Below, one piece after another: positions 43,854 to 52,405 of a stretch of DNA of 64,000 nt. Position numbers and translations under genes: made by a program. The notes under the pieces are model-generated. The model did not search any database. It was not told the origin of the DNA and saw nothing but the letters and a program-made list of their open reading frames with translations. The stretch's first letter is position 1. Every line of letters starts with the position of its first letter. Location: positions 6,369,001 through 6,433,000 of the forward strand of contig NZ_CP150096.1 in NCBI RefSeq assembly GCF_038396765.1, given 5' to 3'. Source of the DNA: Chitinophaga caseinilytica (GTDB taxonomy: Bacteria; Bacteroidota; Bacteroidia; Chitinophagales; Chitinophagaceae).

Positions 43854-44210
43854 ATGCCGAGCAGCATTTCCATCCTCATTTTGTCTGCCATTGTGCTATG
43901 CAGTTGCAACGGCGGCATGCGGTCAGCTTTCCAGCGGAAAGAACGGGTGTACCAACCGCCCCGGCTTGGCGCGGAATACCGGTTCGAAGACGGGCTCCGG
44001 CGGCAGAAGCACCCGCAAAACCTCTGGAGCAAAAAGGAACGGAAGGAAATGGAAAAGATGGGCCGTTACACCCCTAAAACTACCGATGCGCCCAGCACCC
44101 GCATTTCGCCCCTGCAGGCAGACAGCCTCCTCACCGGTAAAACCCGCGATACCACGCAAAACACTACCACCGCGCCCGCCGATACCGCGCAACGGAAACA
44201 GGAGCCCTGA
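43854..44210 (+). CDS. Putative lipoprotein
   Basis: 118 residues with a signal peptide and lipobox (LSAIVLCSC, Cys about 18), followed by a charged, Thr/Pro-rich region (KKERKEMEKMGRY, TTQNTTTAPADTAQRKQ) that looks disordered. A consensus -7 element TAGATTTG lies at 43807-43814. No family is recognised. Confidence 0.65.
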   Translation: MPSSISILILSAIVLCSCNGGMRSAFQRKERVYQPPRLGAEYRFEDGLRRQKHPQNLWSKKERKEMEKMGRYTPKTTDAPSTRISPLQADSLLTGKTRDTTQNTTTAPADTAQRKQEP

Positions 44211-44214
44211 TCCC

Positions 44215-44245
44215 TTTGCCAATCCCCTCTTTTATCGTATCATTG
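44215..44245 (+). promoter_or_regulatory. Promoter of the gene at 44269
   Basis: TTTG (44215-44218), exactly 19 bp, then TATCATTG (44238-44245), one base off TAnnTTTG. Confidence 0.65.
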
Positions 44246-44268
44246 AATAAATCCCTATCTCCCGGCTT

Positions 44269-44880
44269 ATGACGATCATCCTCATCATCCTCGCCATCCT
44301 GGCTGTCATCGCCGGTTTGCTAGGTTTTATATACTTCAGGCGCCTCCGGCAACGCCGGCAATTTGTCTATAAAAAAATGCAACGCATCGCCAAACTGGTG
44401 GAACAGCTGGAAAACGGCCGGGAGCTCGATTCCCACGACGTGCTGCCTTTCGCCGCCAATCCCGCCACGCGGGTGATGACCTTTGCGCTGCTGCATAATT
44501 TCGACCTGAAATATCTCTTCCCGCAAAACCTTTATACACAGGCGAAAGCCGCCGAAAGCCACCTCGCCAACTGGCTGGAATTCCCCACGGAGCTCGATGC
44601 CTTCCCCGATGAAATGGAACATCTGCAAACCCAATCCATCGACGTTGACGGGCATGGGCAACAGTTCGTGCAATATGAAGTTTTCAGGTTCCGTATGCGG
44701 CCGCCACATTGGGCCGCCGATAAAGACTGGATGCTGGGTGTGGCGGGACCGTACTTCCCCGGCGGCGAGCCCTACGATCATCCGCCCGCTACTTTCAGCC
44801 GGCTTACGCAGCAGGAAGACGGGGTTTCTCCCGAAGAAGAAGTGCGCTGGGTGCATGCGCATATTTACGCCAGATCGTAG
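44269..44880 (+). CDS. Membrane-anchored hypothetical protein
   Basis: 203 residues. One N-terminal membrane helix (TIILIILAILAVIAGLLGFIYF), then a basic segment (RRLRQRRQFVYKKMQRI), and a soluble domain with NPATRVMTFALLHNFDLKYLFP, HLANWLEFPTELDAFP and YEVFRFRMRPPHWAADKDWMLGVAGPYF. The soluble part seems compact, but I recognise no family. It has its own promoter and ends before a strong hairpin. Confidence 0.68.
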   Translation: MTIILIILAILAVIAGLLGFIYFRRLRQRRQFVYKKMQRIAKLVEQLENGRELDSHDVLPFAANPATRVMTFALLHNFDLKYLFPQNLYTQAKAAESHLANWLEFPTELDAFPDEMEHLQTQSIDVDGHGQQFVQYEVFRFRMRPPHWAADKDWMLGVAGPYFPGGEPYDHPPATFSRLTQQEDGVSPEEEVRWVHAHIYARS

Positions 44881-44912
44881 GTCAGGATACTGCAAAAGAC
44901 AGGCCGTAGACG

Positions 44913-44944
44913 ACAGCAGCCCGCTTTGAGGAGCGGGCTGCTGT
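44913..44944. terminator. Hairpin between convergent genes
   Basis: ACAGCAGCCCGCT (44913-44925) pairs with AGCGGGCTGCTGT (44932-44944), 13 perfect pairs, 6-nt loop. The T tract is poor, so termination may rely on the stem. Confidence 0.7.
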
Positions 44945-44963
44945 TGATATATCGTATATGGAT

Positions 44964-46418
44964 TTATGGCTGCACGATTATCTGCTTGCTTTTCCAGTCT
45001 TTCCCGCTGCGTAACTGGATCACATAAACATCAGGCTTCAGATGGCCGATGTTGATGCTGGCCTGTTTCTGGCCCGTACCAAATTTGCGCTGCATGACGT
45101 TGTTGCCCAATTTGTCGGTGATACGTACTTCTTCGATCTGCCGGGAGACAGTTACACCGTTTTTGCTTTTGGCCGCAGGCTCGGTCAATTGCAGCATGAT
45201 GTTGCTTTTCGCAGGATTGGGGCTTACCGTGAAATCCAATGCTGCAAAGCAATCCAGTATCTCTACTGGCATGGAGACGCCCCTGGGGGTACAACCGGCT
45301 TTACCGACACGGCAAAGTACAGAGGTGGGGCCGGACCCTGATCCCCACAACACCCTGATCTTGTAAGTGCCTTGTCCGGATTGTATGGTCCCTCCGCCGA
45401 CGGTCCAATTGTAGGTGATACCAGCAATATTGCCGACCGGATCTACCCAGTAAAAGCTAGTGCCATCCGGACAAACTTCCTCGTCCCCTGACACTGTAAA
45501 ACCTGCAAATCCCACGGATATATTGAACGTTTTAGCGACAGTTCTACCGCAATCATTTACCGCATATACGGAAACTACGGCATCGGTATAGGAATTGGTG
45601 GGTTCCTGCAGTGTAACGCTGGTGGAAGTTGTTTCTACGATGCCCGTTTGTCCGTTGATCTTCATCGTGGGCTCACTGCAGCTCCAGACGTATTTGATCG
45701 CATTCGGGTAAGGTTGCAGTTCTACTGTGCCGGCCTGGTTTACGCAGAGGTGACCGATGCCCGTTACAACCGTCGGTGCGGGCTGGCTATCGTCGGGCGA
45801 TCGGGTGATGTTCCATGTGTAGGAAGAAGCAGGTACGAGCGCGCACACGCTCTGGTAGCTTACCTTTACATAGCCACCATTATTATTGGTAATATCATAG
45901 TTGGCATTCATGTAATAGCCAGCTCCGAGAGGCATTTCCGTTAAATAAGCATTCAGTATTGGCCAACCGGTATTGGTCGTCCACTGGACGGTGCTGAACT
46001 TTACATTACGCCCTCCGGATACTTTAAAAACCTGAGACCCTCTTTTCGTGCAGATGATGGATTCGTTTGTTGATGTCGGCCCTTCCATCGTTTTCACTTC
46101 TATTGATTCTAGTTTCTTAGGCCCGGAGGAACCGCCGGGACAATTAACATTTGCAACAATTGTGTACCATGTGCTCGGGCTCGTATTGGGAAATTTAACA
46201 TCGACGTATCCGGTGTTGATTCCGCCACGGATAATCTCCACAGTTCCAGGTCCTAAAGTTCCCCAAACGACGCTCGTTGTGCAGGTGGAGCCGTTCAACT
46301 TATACCGATAGATTTCTCCGGGACAGGGATTCTGCTCCCCCGAAACTGTTTGTGCTTTTAGCAAGGATTGGGAATAAATCAGCAGGATTCCGCAAAGGGT
46401 TAATAGAATTGTTTTCAT
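44964..46418 (-). CDS. T9SS-sorted protein with PKD-like domains
   Basis: 484 residues. Signal peptide MKTILLTLCGILLIYSQSLLKAQ, then several Ig/PKD-like modules with paired cysteines (GEQNPCPGEIYRYKLNG, HLCVNQAGTVELQPYP, GDEEVCPDGTSFYWVDP, TYNWTVGGGTIQSGQG) and a C-terminal type A sorting domain (FTVSPNPAKSNIMLQL, HLKPDVYVIQLRSGKDWKSKQIIVQ). It is exported through the type IX system, like the cargo near porV. It may be an adhesin; function otherwise unknown. Confidence 0.85.
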   Translation of the reverse strand: MKTILLTLCGILLIYSQSLLKAQTVSGEQNPCPGEIYRYKLNGSTCTTSVVWGTLGPGTVEIIRGGINTGYVDVKFPNTSPSTWYTIVANVNCPGGSSGPKKLESIEVKTMEGPTSTNESIICTKRGSQVFKVSGGRNVKFSTVQWTTNTGWPILNAYLTEMPLGAGYYMNANYDITNNNGGYVKVSYQSVCALVPASSYTWNITRSPDDSQPAPTVVTGIGHLCVNQAGTVELQPYPNAIKYVWSCSEPTMKINGQTGIVETTSTSVTLQEPTNSYTDAVVSVYAVNDCGRTVAKTFNISVGFAGFTVSGDEEVCPDGTSFYWVDPVGNIAGITYNWTVGGGTIQSGQGTYKIRVLWGSGSGPTSVLCRVGKAGCTPRGVSMPVEILDCFAALDFTVSPNPAKSNIMLQLTEPAAKSKNGVTVSRQIEEVRITDKLGNNVMQRKFGTGQKQASINIGHLKPDVYVIQLRSGKDWKSKQIIVQP

Positions 46419-46505
46419 AGTTAATATAAATTTGGTTCAAAAATAATTTCCTGGATCAATGGGTTTCTATAATTGGCATTCAAGTGATTGGGTTTTCAAA
46501 TAAAC

Positions 46506-46769
46506 TCAGGCATTCCTGGTGCGCCTCCGCGCCAGCAGCACCCTGAAAATGCGTACCGCCAGCGCCAGCAAAGTGATACCGGAAATGAGGGTAAGGCCGC
46601 CTATCCAGACGTAGATGAACGGGCCGACATCATGGTAACCAGGAAAAAGCCATTTTACGAGCGGTTCTGAAAGCAATGTGTAGCCGATGGACAATAACAG
46701 CCAAACGATCACATAGATCAATACACTTTTACGGATGGAATGGGATTCGAGGGATTCAGGTGCAGACAT
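46506..46769 (-). CDS. Small membrane protein, two helices
   Basis: 87 residues from ATG 46769: a charged N-terminus (MSAPESLESHSIRKS), helix VLIYVIVWLLLSIGYTLLS, a short loop, and helix VWIGGLTLISGITLLALAVRIF with a basic tail (RVLLARRRTRNA). It looks like a small inner-membrane protein. No family is recognised. A near-consensus TATCTTTA lies upstream on the minus strand. Confidence 0.6.
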   Translation of the reverse strand: MSAPESLESHSIRKSVLIYVIVWLLLSIGYTLLSEPLVKWLFPGYHDVGPFIYVWIGGLTLISGITLLALAVRIFRVLLARRRTRNA

Positions 46770-46929
46770 AGGATGCAGGGTTACGATTTTAAAGATACGA
46801 AAAAAACACGCTTCACAAAACACCTCTTCGTGTAGGTTCCCGGATCGGTTTCCATTTCCCGTCCGGTACAGGTTTCCCTCAAAAAAGTAGTTACGCGGTT
46901 TACACATTTGGAAATCTCCGGCCATTCAC

Positions 46930-46956
46930 TAACTTTGTATCTCAAAGTACTTTTTA
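46930..46956 (+). promoter_or_regulatory. Shared operator, copy 1, with -7 element
   Basis: ACTTTG (46932-46937), 5 bp, CAAAGT (46943-46948), then ACTTTTTA: a palindrome identical in 23 of 25 positions to that at 48865-48889. TAACTTTG (46930-46937) matches TAnnTTTG and overlaps it. It precedes the DUF2809 gene. Confidence 0.65.
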
Positions 46957-46959
46957 AAT

Positions 46960-47355
46960 ATGAAATTCCGTTTTAACGCCGGTTATTTTTGGTTGACGCT
47001 GTTGCTTTTCGTGACGGAGGTGCTCATTGCGCTGTATGTTCACGACGATTTCGTAAGGCCTTATGTGGGCGATTTCCTCGTAGTGATACTCATCTACTGT
47101 TTCGTCCGCAGTTGCGTGGAGGCGCCGGTGTTTCCGGTGGCGCTGGGGGTGCTGGTATTTTCGTACATCGTGGAGGTGATGCAATACTTCCAGGTGGTGA
47201 AGCTCCTGGGCTTGGGACATTCACGGTTGGCGAACGTGGTGATCGGGAATCATTTCAGCTGGTCGGACATGGCGGCCTATACCCTCGGGATCGCCGGAGT
47301 GATATTGCTGGAATGGGGATGGAAGCGCCCCGGCGCCGCGGAGCCCACGCGATAA
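46960..47355 (+). CDS. DUF2809 family membrane protein
   Basis: 131 residues, four membrane segments. FNAGYFWLTLLLFVTEVLIALYVHDDFVRPYVGDFLVVILIYCFVRSCVEAP and YIVEVMQYFQVVKLLGLGHSRLANVVIGNHFSWSDMAAYTLGI are the family pattern. DUF2809 proteins are integral membrane proteins of unknown function. The operator just upstream is shared with the gene at 48921, so the two are probably co-regulated. Confidence 0.88.
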   Translation: MKFRFNAGYFWLTLLLFVTEVLIALYVHDDFVRPYVGDFLVVILIYCFVRSCVEAPVFPVALGVLVFSYIVEVMQYFQVVKLLGLGHSRLANVVIGNHFSWSDMAAYTLGIAGVILLEWGWKRPGAAEPTR

Positions 47356-47407
47356 ACTGCGCGCAGCCCGGAAGCAAGACCTCCATCCCACCCCATTTCA
47401 AACCTCC

Positions 47408-48814
47408 CTACACCGCAGGCCTGATGGCGCGGCCCCTGGCCTGGACCACTTCCCGGCGCTGCATTTCCAACTGTTCTGCCAGTTGGTTGAGGTCGGTCCG
47501 TTTGCTCATGTCTATCGGGGAATTCTTCCTCACCCGTTTGTATGCATAAAAACCGTTCATGAACATCGACATCAGGAATGCGCCCCATCGCAACGTCAAC
47601 GCCCCGCGAACGATCCTCCTGCATGCGTACCACGGTGAAAATGACTTTTTCCACAGGGCGCGGTGCGCGTTCAGCAGTTGCGCTTCCGATATCTTTTTCG
47701 GGATGAACGCTACGTTGTAGCCGTTGTAGAAATTCCAGTTCCTGTTTTCCAGGATGCGGCCTTCCTGTTGCAACGTGGAGTAGATGGGCGTTCCGCGAAA
47801 CGGGGTCATGATACTGAGGAACGGTACGTCGATACCGATTTCCATGAGCTGGTCGGCCATTTGCACGATGCTTTTTTCGTCGTCGTGATCGAACCCTGCG
47901 ATGAAACCTGCCATCACGGCGATCCCCCGCTTCCGGATAGCCTTCACTGCCACGCTGTACTGTTCGATCCGGTTTTGCCGTTTGTTCGCATCCGCCAGGC
48001 TTTCCACTCCGAAAGATTCGATCCCCAGGAATACCCCGATACAGCCGGAGGCCTTCATGAGGTCGAGCAGTTCGGGATCTTTGGCGATGTCCATGCTGGC
48101 CTGTGTGAGCCACCATTTTTTCAGCGGTATCATTTCACGGAGCAGTTCGCGGATGAATGGCCGGCGGATGGTAAGGTTATCATCCCAAAACCAGACGATT
48201 TTCCGCTGCCACCACCAGGGAAAGTGGTCGTAGGCCGCATCGCGCACCACGTCTGCCACCGGCCTGAGCCGGAAGCCGGGGTTCAGCGAGGGAACGGTGC
48301 AGAAGGAGCATGAAAAGGGACAGCCCCTCGTGGCCTGGATCACTTTTTTGATGAAGAAACGATTGGGCAGGAGGTCGTACCGCGGCGTGGGCAGCGATTG
48401 CATATCGCAGGGCGTGCCTTTGTAGATGGTTTTCATTTCTCCTTTTTCCAGGTCGGCGAGCATCGCGGGCCAGGCGCTTTCGGCTTCGCCGGTGACCACG
48501 GCGTCGAAATACCCGAGGGCTTCGTCGGCGCAATAGGTGACGTGCGGACCGCCGGCTACGACGACCTTCCCTCTTTTCCGGAATTCAGTGGCGAGTTGAT
48601 AGGCGGGGATGGCGAAGCCGCTGAAAAACGAGATGGCGATGAGGTCGGCATCGGAGTCTGGCGGGATGGGATCTACCTGTTGGTGAAATACGCGCACCGT
48701 ATGATGGGCGGGCGTAATGGCGGCGAGATGGATCCCTGTGATGGGCGGTACGAAATCGCGTTCGTGCCCGAATTCATAACGCTGGAGATAGGCGATGATG
48801 ATGTCTATTTTCAT
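47408..48814 (-). CDS. B12-binding-domain radical SAM protein
   Basis: 468 residues. The N-terminal about 130 residues form a cobalamin-type Rossmann domain (IDIIIAYLQRYEFGHERDF, DLIAISFFSGFAIPAYQLATEF, VVAGGPHVTYCADEAL). The radical SAM core has the cluster motif ATRGCPFSCSFCTVPS (CxxxCxxC), IVWFWDDNLTIRRPF and VMAGFIAGFDHDDEKSI. It resembles HpnP/BchE-like methylases or cyclases, but the product is unknown. A minus-strand -7 element lies at 48852-48859. Confidence 0.9.
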   Translation of the reverse strand: MKIDIIIAYLQRYEFGHERDFVPPITGIHLAAITPAHHTVRVFHQQVDPIPPDSDADLIAISFFSGFAIPAYQLATEFRKRGKVVVAGGPHVTYCADEALGYFDAVVTGEAESAWPAMLADLEKGEMKTIYKGTPCDMQSLPTPRYDLLPNRFFIKKVIQATRGCPFSCSFCTVPSLNPGFRLRPVADVVRDAAYDHFPWWWQRKIVWFWDDNLTIRRPFIRELLREMIPLKKWWLTQASMDIAKDPELLDLMKASGCIGVFLGIESFGVESLADANKRQNRIEQYSVAVKAIRKRGIAVMAGFIAGFDHDDEKSIVQMADQLMEIGIDVPFLSIMTPFRGTPIYSTLQQEGRILENRNWNFYNGYNVAFIPKKISEAQLLNAHRALWKKSFSPWYACRRIVRGALTLRWGAFLMSMFMNGFYAYKRVRKNSPIDMSKRTDLNQLAEQLEMQRREVVQARGRAIRPAV

Positions 48815-48851
48815 AAACCACCGGCTTTGAGGGTGAGGTAACTTGAACGGT

Positions 48852-48916
48852 ACAAAGATAATTCACTTTGTAATTCAAAGTACTTTTTATTTCGGAAATA
48901 TTTCCTCTACATTTGG
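48852..48916. promoter_or_regulatory. Divergent promoters with shared operator, copy 2
   Basis: Minus strand: TATCTTTG (complement of 48852-48859) for the radical SAM gene. Plus strand: TACATTTG (48909-48916), 4 nt before ATG 48921. Between them lies the palindrome ACTTTG-N5-CAAAGT followed by ACTTTTTA (48865-48889), nearly identical to the one at 46932-46956. Confidence 0.68.
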
Positions 48917-48920
48917 CGTC

Positions 48921-49487
48921 ATGTACATAAAACCTTACCAGGTCGGCTTTGCCGCGTTCCTGGGTTTGCTGGCCATTGTGGTGGGATCGAGCCCGGTCAA
49001 GACCGATGCCCTGTTTTTCGGATGGATGTGGCATTTCCCGTTCGTAATGCTCCTGATCGCCACGGGATTGTATCTCGTTTTCAACGTGCACCGGCTCTGG
49101 AAGCACCGCAGGGTGGAAGTGCTTTTTCCGTTCATGATCTGCATGATCTGCGTGCTGGTGGTGTTATGGCTGGCGCGGGTGCGTGCATCGCAGGACGCCT
49201 CCCCCACGCGCTTCACGATGCATACCGATTTACTGGGGAACGATGGCGGTACTCATTTCGACTTCAAGGAAAACGGCCATCTTACCGCCACGCGCGGCGA
49301 TCATTGGGTGTTTACATCTTATTGGGGGAAATACCGCCAGCAGCACGACACCATTTCCATTGACCTGCCCGTCGAATTACCGTTCGGCGACAAGGCCGTA
49401 TTGACCGACAGCACCCTGCGATTCATCGGCAGCGGCGTATCCCTTCCCATTTTCCCGAGCTTGAATTCAGTATATTTGATGAAATGA
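48921..49487 (+). CDS. Membrane protein with a C-terminal soluble domain
   Basis: 188 residues from ATG 48921. Three N-terminal membrane segments (VGFAAFLGLLAIVVGSS, GWMWHFPFVMLLIATGLYLVF, VLFPFMICMICVLVVLWLA) are followed by a beta-rich domain (FDFKENGHLTATRGDHWVFTSYWGKYRQQ, DKAVLTDSTLRFIGSGV). I recognise no family. It shares its operator with the DUF2809 gene. Its last codons overlap the start of the next gene, so they are coupled. Confidence 0.7.
   Translation: MYIKPYQVGFAAFLGLLAIVVGSSPVKTDALFFGWMWHFPFVMLLIATGLYLVFNVHRLWKHRRVEVLFPFMICMICVLVVLWLARVRASQDASPTRFTMHTDLLGNDGGTHFDFKENGHLTATRGDHWVFTSYWGKYRQQHDTISIDLPVELPFGDKAVLTDSTLRFIGSGVSLPIFPSLNSVYLMK
49471..49478 (+). promoter_or_regulatory. 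-7 element ahead of the crystallin-J1-like gene
   Basis: TATATTTG, an exact TAnnTTTG match, 5 nt before ATG 49484, inside the end of the upstream gene. Confidence 0.55.
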
Positions 49488-49900
49488 ACACCGTTACCTT
49501 ATACCGCCCTACAGGACTGAAAGAATTCCTGCTGATCGCCGCGTCGGGTTTCAAGCGTTTTCCGCCCCGGCTTACCTGGCAACCTATTTTCTATCCCGTT
49601 TTGAACCAGCCATATGCCGAGCAGATTGCGCTGGACTGGAACACGAAAGACGAGGGCTCCGGTTTTTGCGGGATCGTTACGCGGTTCGATATTACTGAAA
49701 CATTGTTCCGGCAATACGAAGTGCAGAACGTGGGCGGAGAGATACATAATGAATTGTGGGTGCCGGCGGAGGAGCTGGAGGCGTTCAACGGAGATATCCG
49801 CGGAGGGATCGGGATCGTGAAAGTGTTCCTGGGCGAAGGGTACGTTCCGCCCGCCGATACGGAACTGGCGAAAATGCTGGAAGAACTGGCCGTAAGGTAA
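49484..49900 (+). CDS. ADP-ribosylation/crystallin J1-related protein
   Basis: 138 residues. TLYRPTGLKEFLLIAASGFKRFPPRLTWQPIFYPVLNQPYAEQIALDWN, GFCGIVTRFDITETLFRQYEVQNVGG and NELWVPAEELEAFNGDIRGGIGIVKV are the pattern of a small family often annotated this way; actual ADP-ribose chemistry is unproven. It overlaps the upstream membrane-protein gene by 4 bp, yet has its own -7 element. Confidence 0.78.
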   Translation: MNTVTLYRPTGLKEFLLIAASGFKRFPPRLTWQPIFYPVLNQPYAEQIALDWNTKDEGSGFCGIVTRFDITETLFRQYEVQNVGGEIHNELWVPAEELEAFNGDIRGGIGIVKVFLGEGYVPPADTELAKMLEELAVR

Positions 49901-49910
49901 ATTCATCAGG

Positions 49911-50591
49911 ATGAAACAGCTGTCGGAAAAAGAATTGATATGGTCGCCCGTGGTGGCCAACAACCGCATGAACCGGAAACGGAATGCCAGCGGGATCAAT
50001 AGTTATGAACAGGAGCTTCCCTTCAACCCGGAAACTTTCCTAGACGAGCAACTGGCGCAGCGCGGGCATGCCCGGTGGCTCGACCTTTGCTGCGGCGAAG
50101 GAAACGCGCTCCTGCAATACGCGCGGCGGCAAGCGGCGTCAGGGCAACAGGAACGGATGTTGCTTCACGGCGTTGATCTCGTGGATGCATTTCAACCCAT
50201 TCCGGAAAGAATTACCTGTTTGCAGCTGGAGACCGGTTCGCTGGTAAGCCGGCCTTTCACGGAACAATACGACCTGGTGACCTGTATCCATGGCCTGCAT
50301 TACATCGGCGACAAGCTACAGGTACTGTTTTCAGCATTGAAAGCCATCGCTCCGCATGGCCGTTTTTTAGCCAACCTGGATTTGAAAAATATCGTGATGG
50401 AAGGTGATCCGGAAAACCGGCAACTGAAACAGCTTTTCCGCGCGAACCGGATCGAATATAATGCCCGGAAGCACATCATCGTTTGCAACGGCCCACGTGA
50501 GGTAACGCACCCATTCTCATACCTTGGTGCCAACGATGCGGCGGGCGCTAATTATACGGGGCAGGAGGTTGTGGATTCGTATTATGATTGA
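49911..50591 (+). CDS. Class I SAM-dependent methyltransferase
   Basis: 226 residues. Motif I is RWLDLCCGEGNALLQYA (SAM glycine loop), then LLHGVDLVDAF (acidic motif II), YDLVTCIHGLHYIGDKLQVLFSALKAIAPHGRFLANLDL (motifs IV-V). The N-terminus (ELIWSPVVANNRMNRKRNASGINSYEQEL) recurs in a Bacteroidota group of small-molecule methyltransferases. Substrate unknown. It lies 10 bp after the preceding gene. Confidence 0.82.
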   Translation: MKQLSEKELIWSPVVANNRMNRKRNASGINSYEQELPFNPETFLDEQLAQRGHARWLDLCCGEGNALLQYARRQAASGQQERMLLHGVDLVDAFQPIPERITCLQLETGSLVSRPFTEQYDLVTCIHGLHYIGDKLQVLFSALKAIAPHGRFLANLDLKNIVMEGDPENRQLKQLFRANRIEYNARKHIIVCNGPREVTHPFSYLGANDAAGANYTGQEVVDSYYD

Positions 50592-50592
50592 T

Positions 50593-50925
50593 TTATTCCC
50601 ATTCCCGCAACTCGATACTTCTCGCACAGGCCCTGAAAACCACATTTAATTCCGATGCATCGCTGAACAAGAAAACCTCCTGGAAATCCGCGATCTCGGG
50701 GCGTTTCAGCTGGTGGGAAAGATCAAACGGGTAAGATCCACCGCCATCCTGAATCCGGATGGAATACAATTCATCATTCATTAATCCATCTTTGAACCCA
50801 ACGATATCGGTTAATTCAAGTACCCATCGATAGCTGATATCTATTTGATGCTGAAAGGTAATGACCAGCCGGTTGCCGAGGAATACTTTCGAAAGGATGA
50901 AAAAGTCATCGAGTTTTGTTTTCAT
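50593..50925 (-). CDS. Hypothetical protein, 110 residues
   Basis: A soluble, beta-rich protein (FFILSKVFLGNRLVITFQHQIDISYRWVLEL, LYSIRIQDGGGSYPFDLS, FQEVFLFSDASELNVVF). No family is recognised. It is convergent with the methyltransferase gene, with stop codons only 1 bp apart. Confidence 0.6.
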   Translation of the reverse strand: MKTKLDDFFILSKVFLGNRLVITFQHQIDISYRWVLELTDIVGFKDGLMNDELYSIRIQDGGGSYPFDLSHQLKRPEIADFQEVFLFSDASELNVVFRACARSIELREWE

Positions 50926-51027
50926 GGTTAGTCAGTTGGGCTGAAATGATCGCTGGTCAGATATTTTATGGCATCGGCGGTGACTTATCCTTCTTTGGGT
51001 TCTTTCATTGTGATGCAAAATCATCTC

Positions 51028-51591
51028 TTATCTGCTACTGAACTTCAGCGATTTCGCAATTTTATCGAATGTGGGTTTATGCCTGTCAAAATCTTGGGGC
51101 TGTGTACCGGCGGTGAGGATGTAAGCGACGCCTTCTTTGGGAAAAATATAACTGATCAGCTTAGCTTTAACGCCCTGGGGTTCCATCGTATAGATATACC
51201 ATCTGCCTTCGATACCATGAGCGGTAACATCTCCTTCATCAAGAATTTCCGCACTGGGAATGGCCTGTCTTAACGAAACCATCGCACCGGTAAAGAATTT
51301 ATCCAAATCCATACCCCGCATATTTTCCGAAATGACGTTGACGTTGGTGTTGGGATCGTCCGGTGTTTTTGGGGCAGTCACAAAGTAATACTCGACTCCC
51401 TGGTAAGTTTGACGACTGGTAATCCAGCCATCAGGTATGAAAACGGTGTAGTGGTGCTTTCCGGCATTCATATTTTCGGTAGATGGTACCTTGTCGAAAA
51501 TCTCTTCTGCGGCTTTTAGGTTCCTGCTTTTGTTGTTGTTGCACGCGGATGCGGTTGCAATGAGAATTATTATGGATAACAGTTTTTTCAT
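51028..51591 (-). CDS. Lipoprotein, PsbP/DUF1795-like
   Basis: 187 residues from ATG 51591. Signal peptide with lipobox (LIATASAC, Cys17), then a single domain: HYTVFIPDGWITSRQTYQGVEYYFVTAPKTPDDPNTNVNVISENM, SAEILDEGDVTAHGIEGRWYIYTMEPQG and KEGVAYILTAGTQPQDFDRHKPTFDKIAKSLKF. The layout is that of PsbP-like/DUF1795 stress proteins. Its role is unknown. It marks the last core-like gene before the AT-rich island. Confidence 0.75.
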   Translation of the reverse strand: MKKLLSIIILIATASACNNNKSRNLKAAEEIFDKVPSTENMNAGKHHYTVFIPDGWITSRQTYQGVEYYFVTAPKTPDDPNTNVNVISENMRGMDLDKFFTGAMVSLRQAIPSAEILDEGDVTAHGIEGRWYIYTMEPQGVKAKLISYIFPKEGVAYILTAGTQPQDFDRHKPTFDKIAKSLKFSSR

Positions 51592-51892
51592 GGTATGAAG
51601 GGATCGTTTTTGTATTGATTGGGGAAATTTACGGAAAAACATGGGGGATTTGGTAATAAGGTTTTCCGGTAGGGAGCCTATTGTAACTATCCAATGCATC
51701 TTGTTTTCTCCAAACAGATTGCATAAGGAAAAAATTGGGACGAAAACGAATTACAAATGCTATAGCGAAGGTTGATGCAGGAGCAAAATAAATAGCTGCC
51801 GTTCCTGCGAGACGAAGCGATTGTTTAAACACTTCGAGGAATTGGCGGACATTATTCTTACCATCATTTAAGAATTGTTATCTTACCTAAAT
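51592..51892. other. Gene-poor left edge of the AT-rich island
   Basis: No supported gene. A minus-strand frame (51629-51832) encodes a peptide with GTAAIYFAPASTFAIAF and FFLMQSVWRKQDALDSY, which has the look of a repeated sequence found at island borders rather than a functional gene. GC content drops here. Confidence 0.4.
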
Positions 51893-52261
51893 ATGAATCT
51901 CTCAGAATTTCTCTTGCATTACAAAAATGGGCAACGCAATTTCATTGGTTTGGATCTAGATGATCATGATTTTCATGCCCTGGATTTGTCAGACGCAGTT
52001 TTTGAGGAATGTTATTTCCATAGTACCTCTTGGGTTGGAAGTAATCTTCAAAATACCCGATTCAAAAATTGTAGTTTGAAGTGTGCCGACTTTAGAAATA
52101 CAAACTTAACAAATGCAGCTATACAAGATTGTTTAGTTGATAGCATTGCATTTAATGGTGCAATTACTAAAGACTTTGTTTTCAGTGGAAACGACTTTTA
52201 TGGAGCCACTGTTGACCAGAAAGATTTTGAAGAAACTTTCAAAGATGAGGATAGGAAATAA
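51893..52261 (+). CDS. Pentapeptide-repeat protein
   Basis: 122 residues from ATG 51893. After MNLSEFLLHYKNGQRNFIGLDLDDHDFHALDL the sequence runs in A(D/N)LXX-type repeats: DLSDAVFEECYFHSTSW, GSNLQNTRFKNCSLKCADFRNTNLTNAAIQD, AFNGAITKDF. These fold as a square beta-helix. Some protect gyrase, others are structural; this one is short. It is AT-rich and the first gene of the accessory island. Confidence 0.78.
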   Translation: MNLSEFLLHYKNGQRNFIGLDLDDHDFHALDLSDAVFEECYFHSTSWVGSNLQNTRFKNCSLKCADFRNTNLTNAAIQDCLVDSIAFNGAITKDFVFSGNDFYGATVDQKDFEETFKDEDRK

Positions 52262-52405
52262 AAAAACCCGACAACAAATTGATTATCAATTGCTATCTGG
52301 CTGCGTAGCGAGATTGGGTGGATTATCTAACGAAATATTACAAGATTTACATTTTTTGGTATGCTTAGTTTGATCATCTAGATTAAACAACCTACTGATT
52401 TTAGC

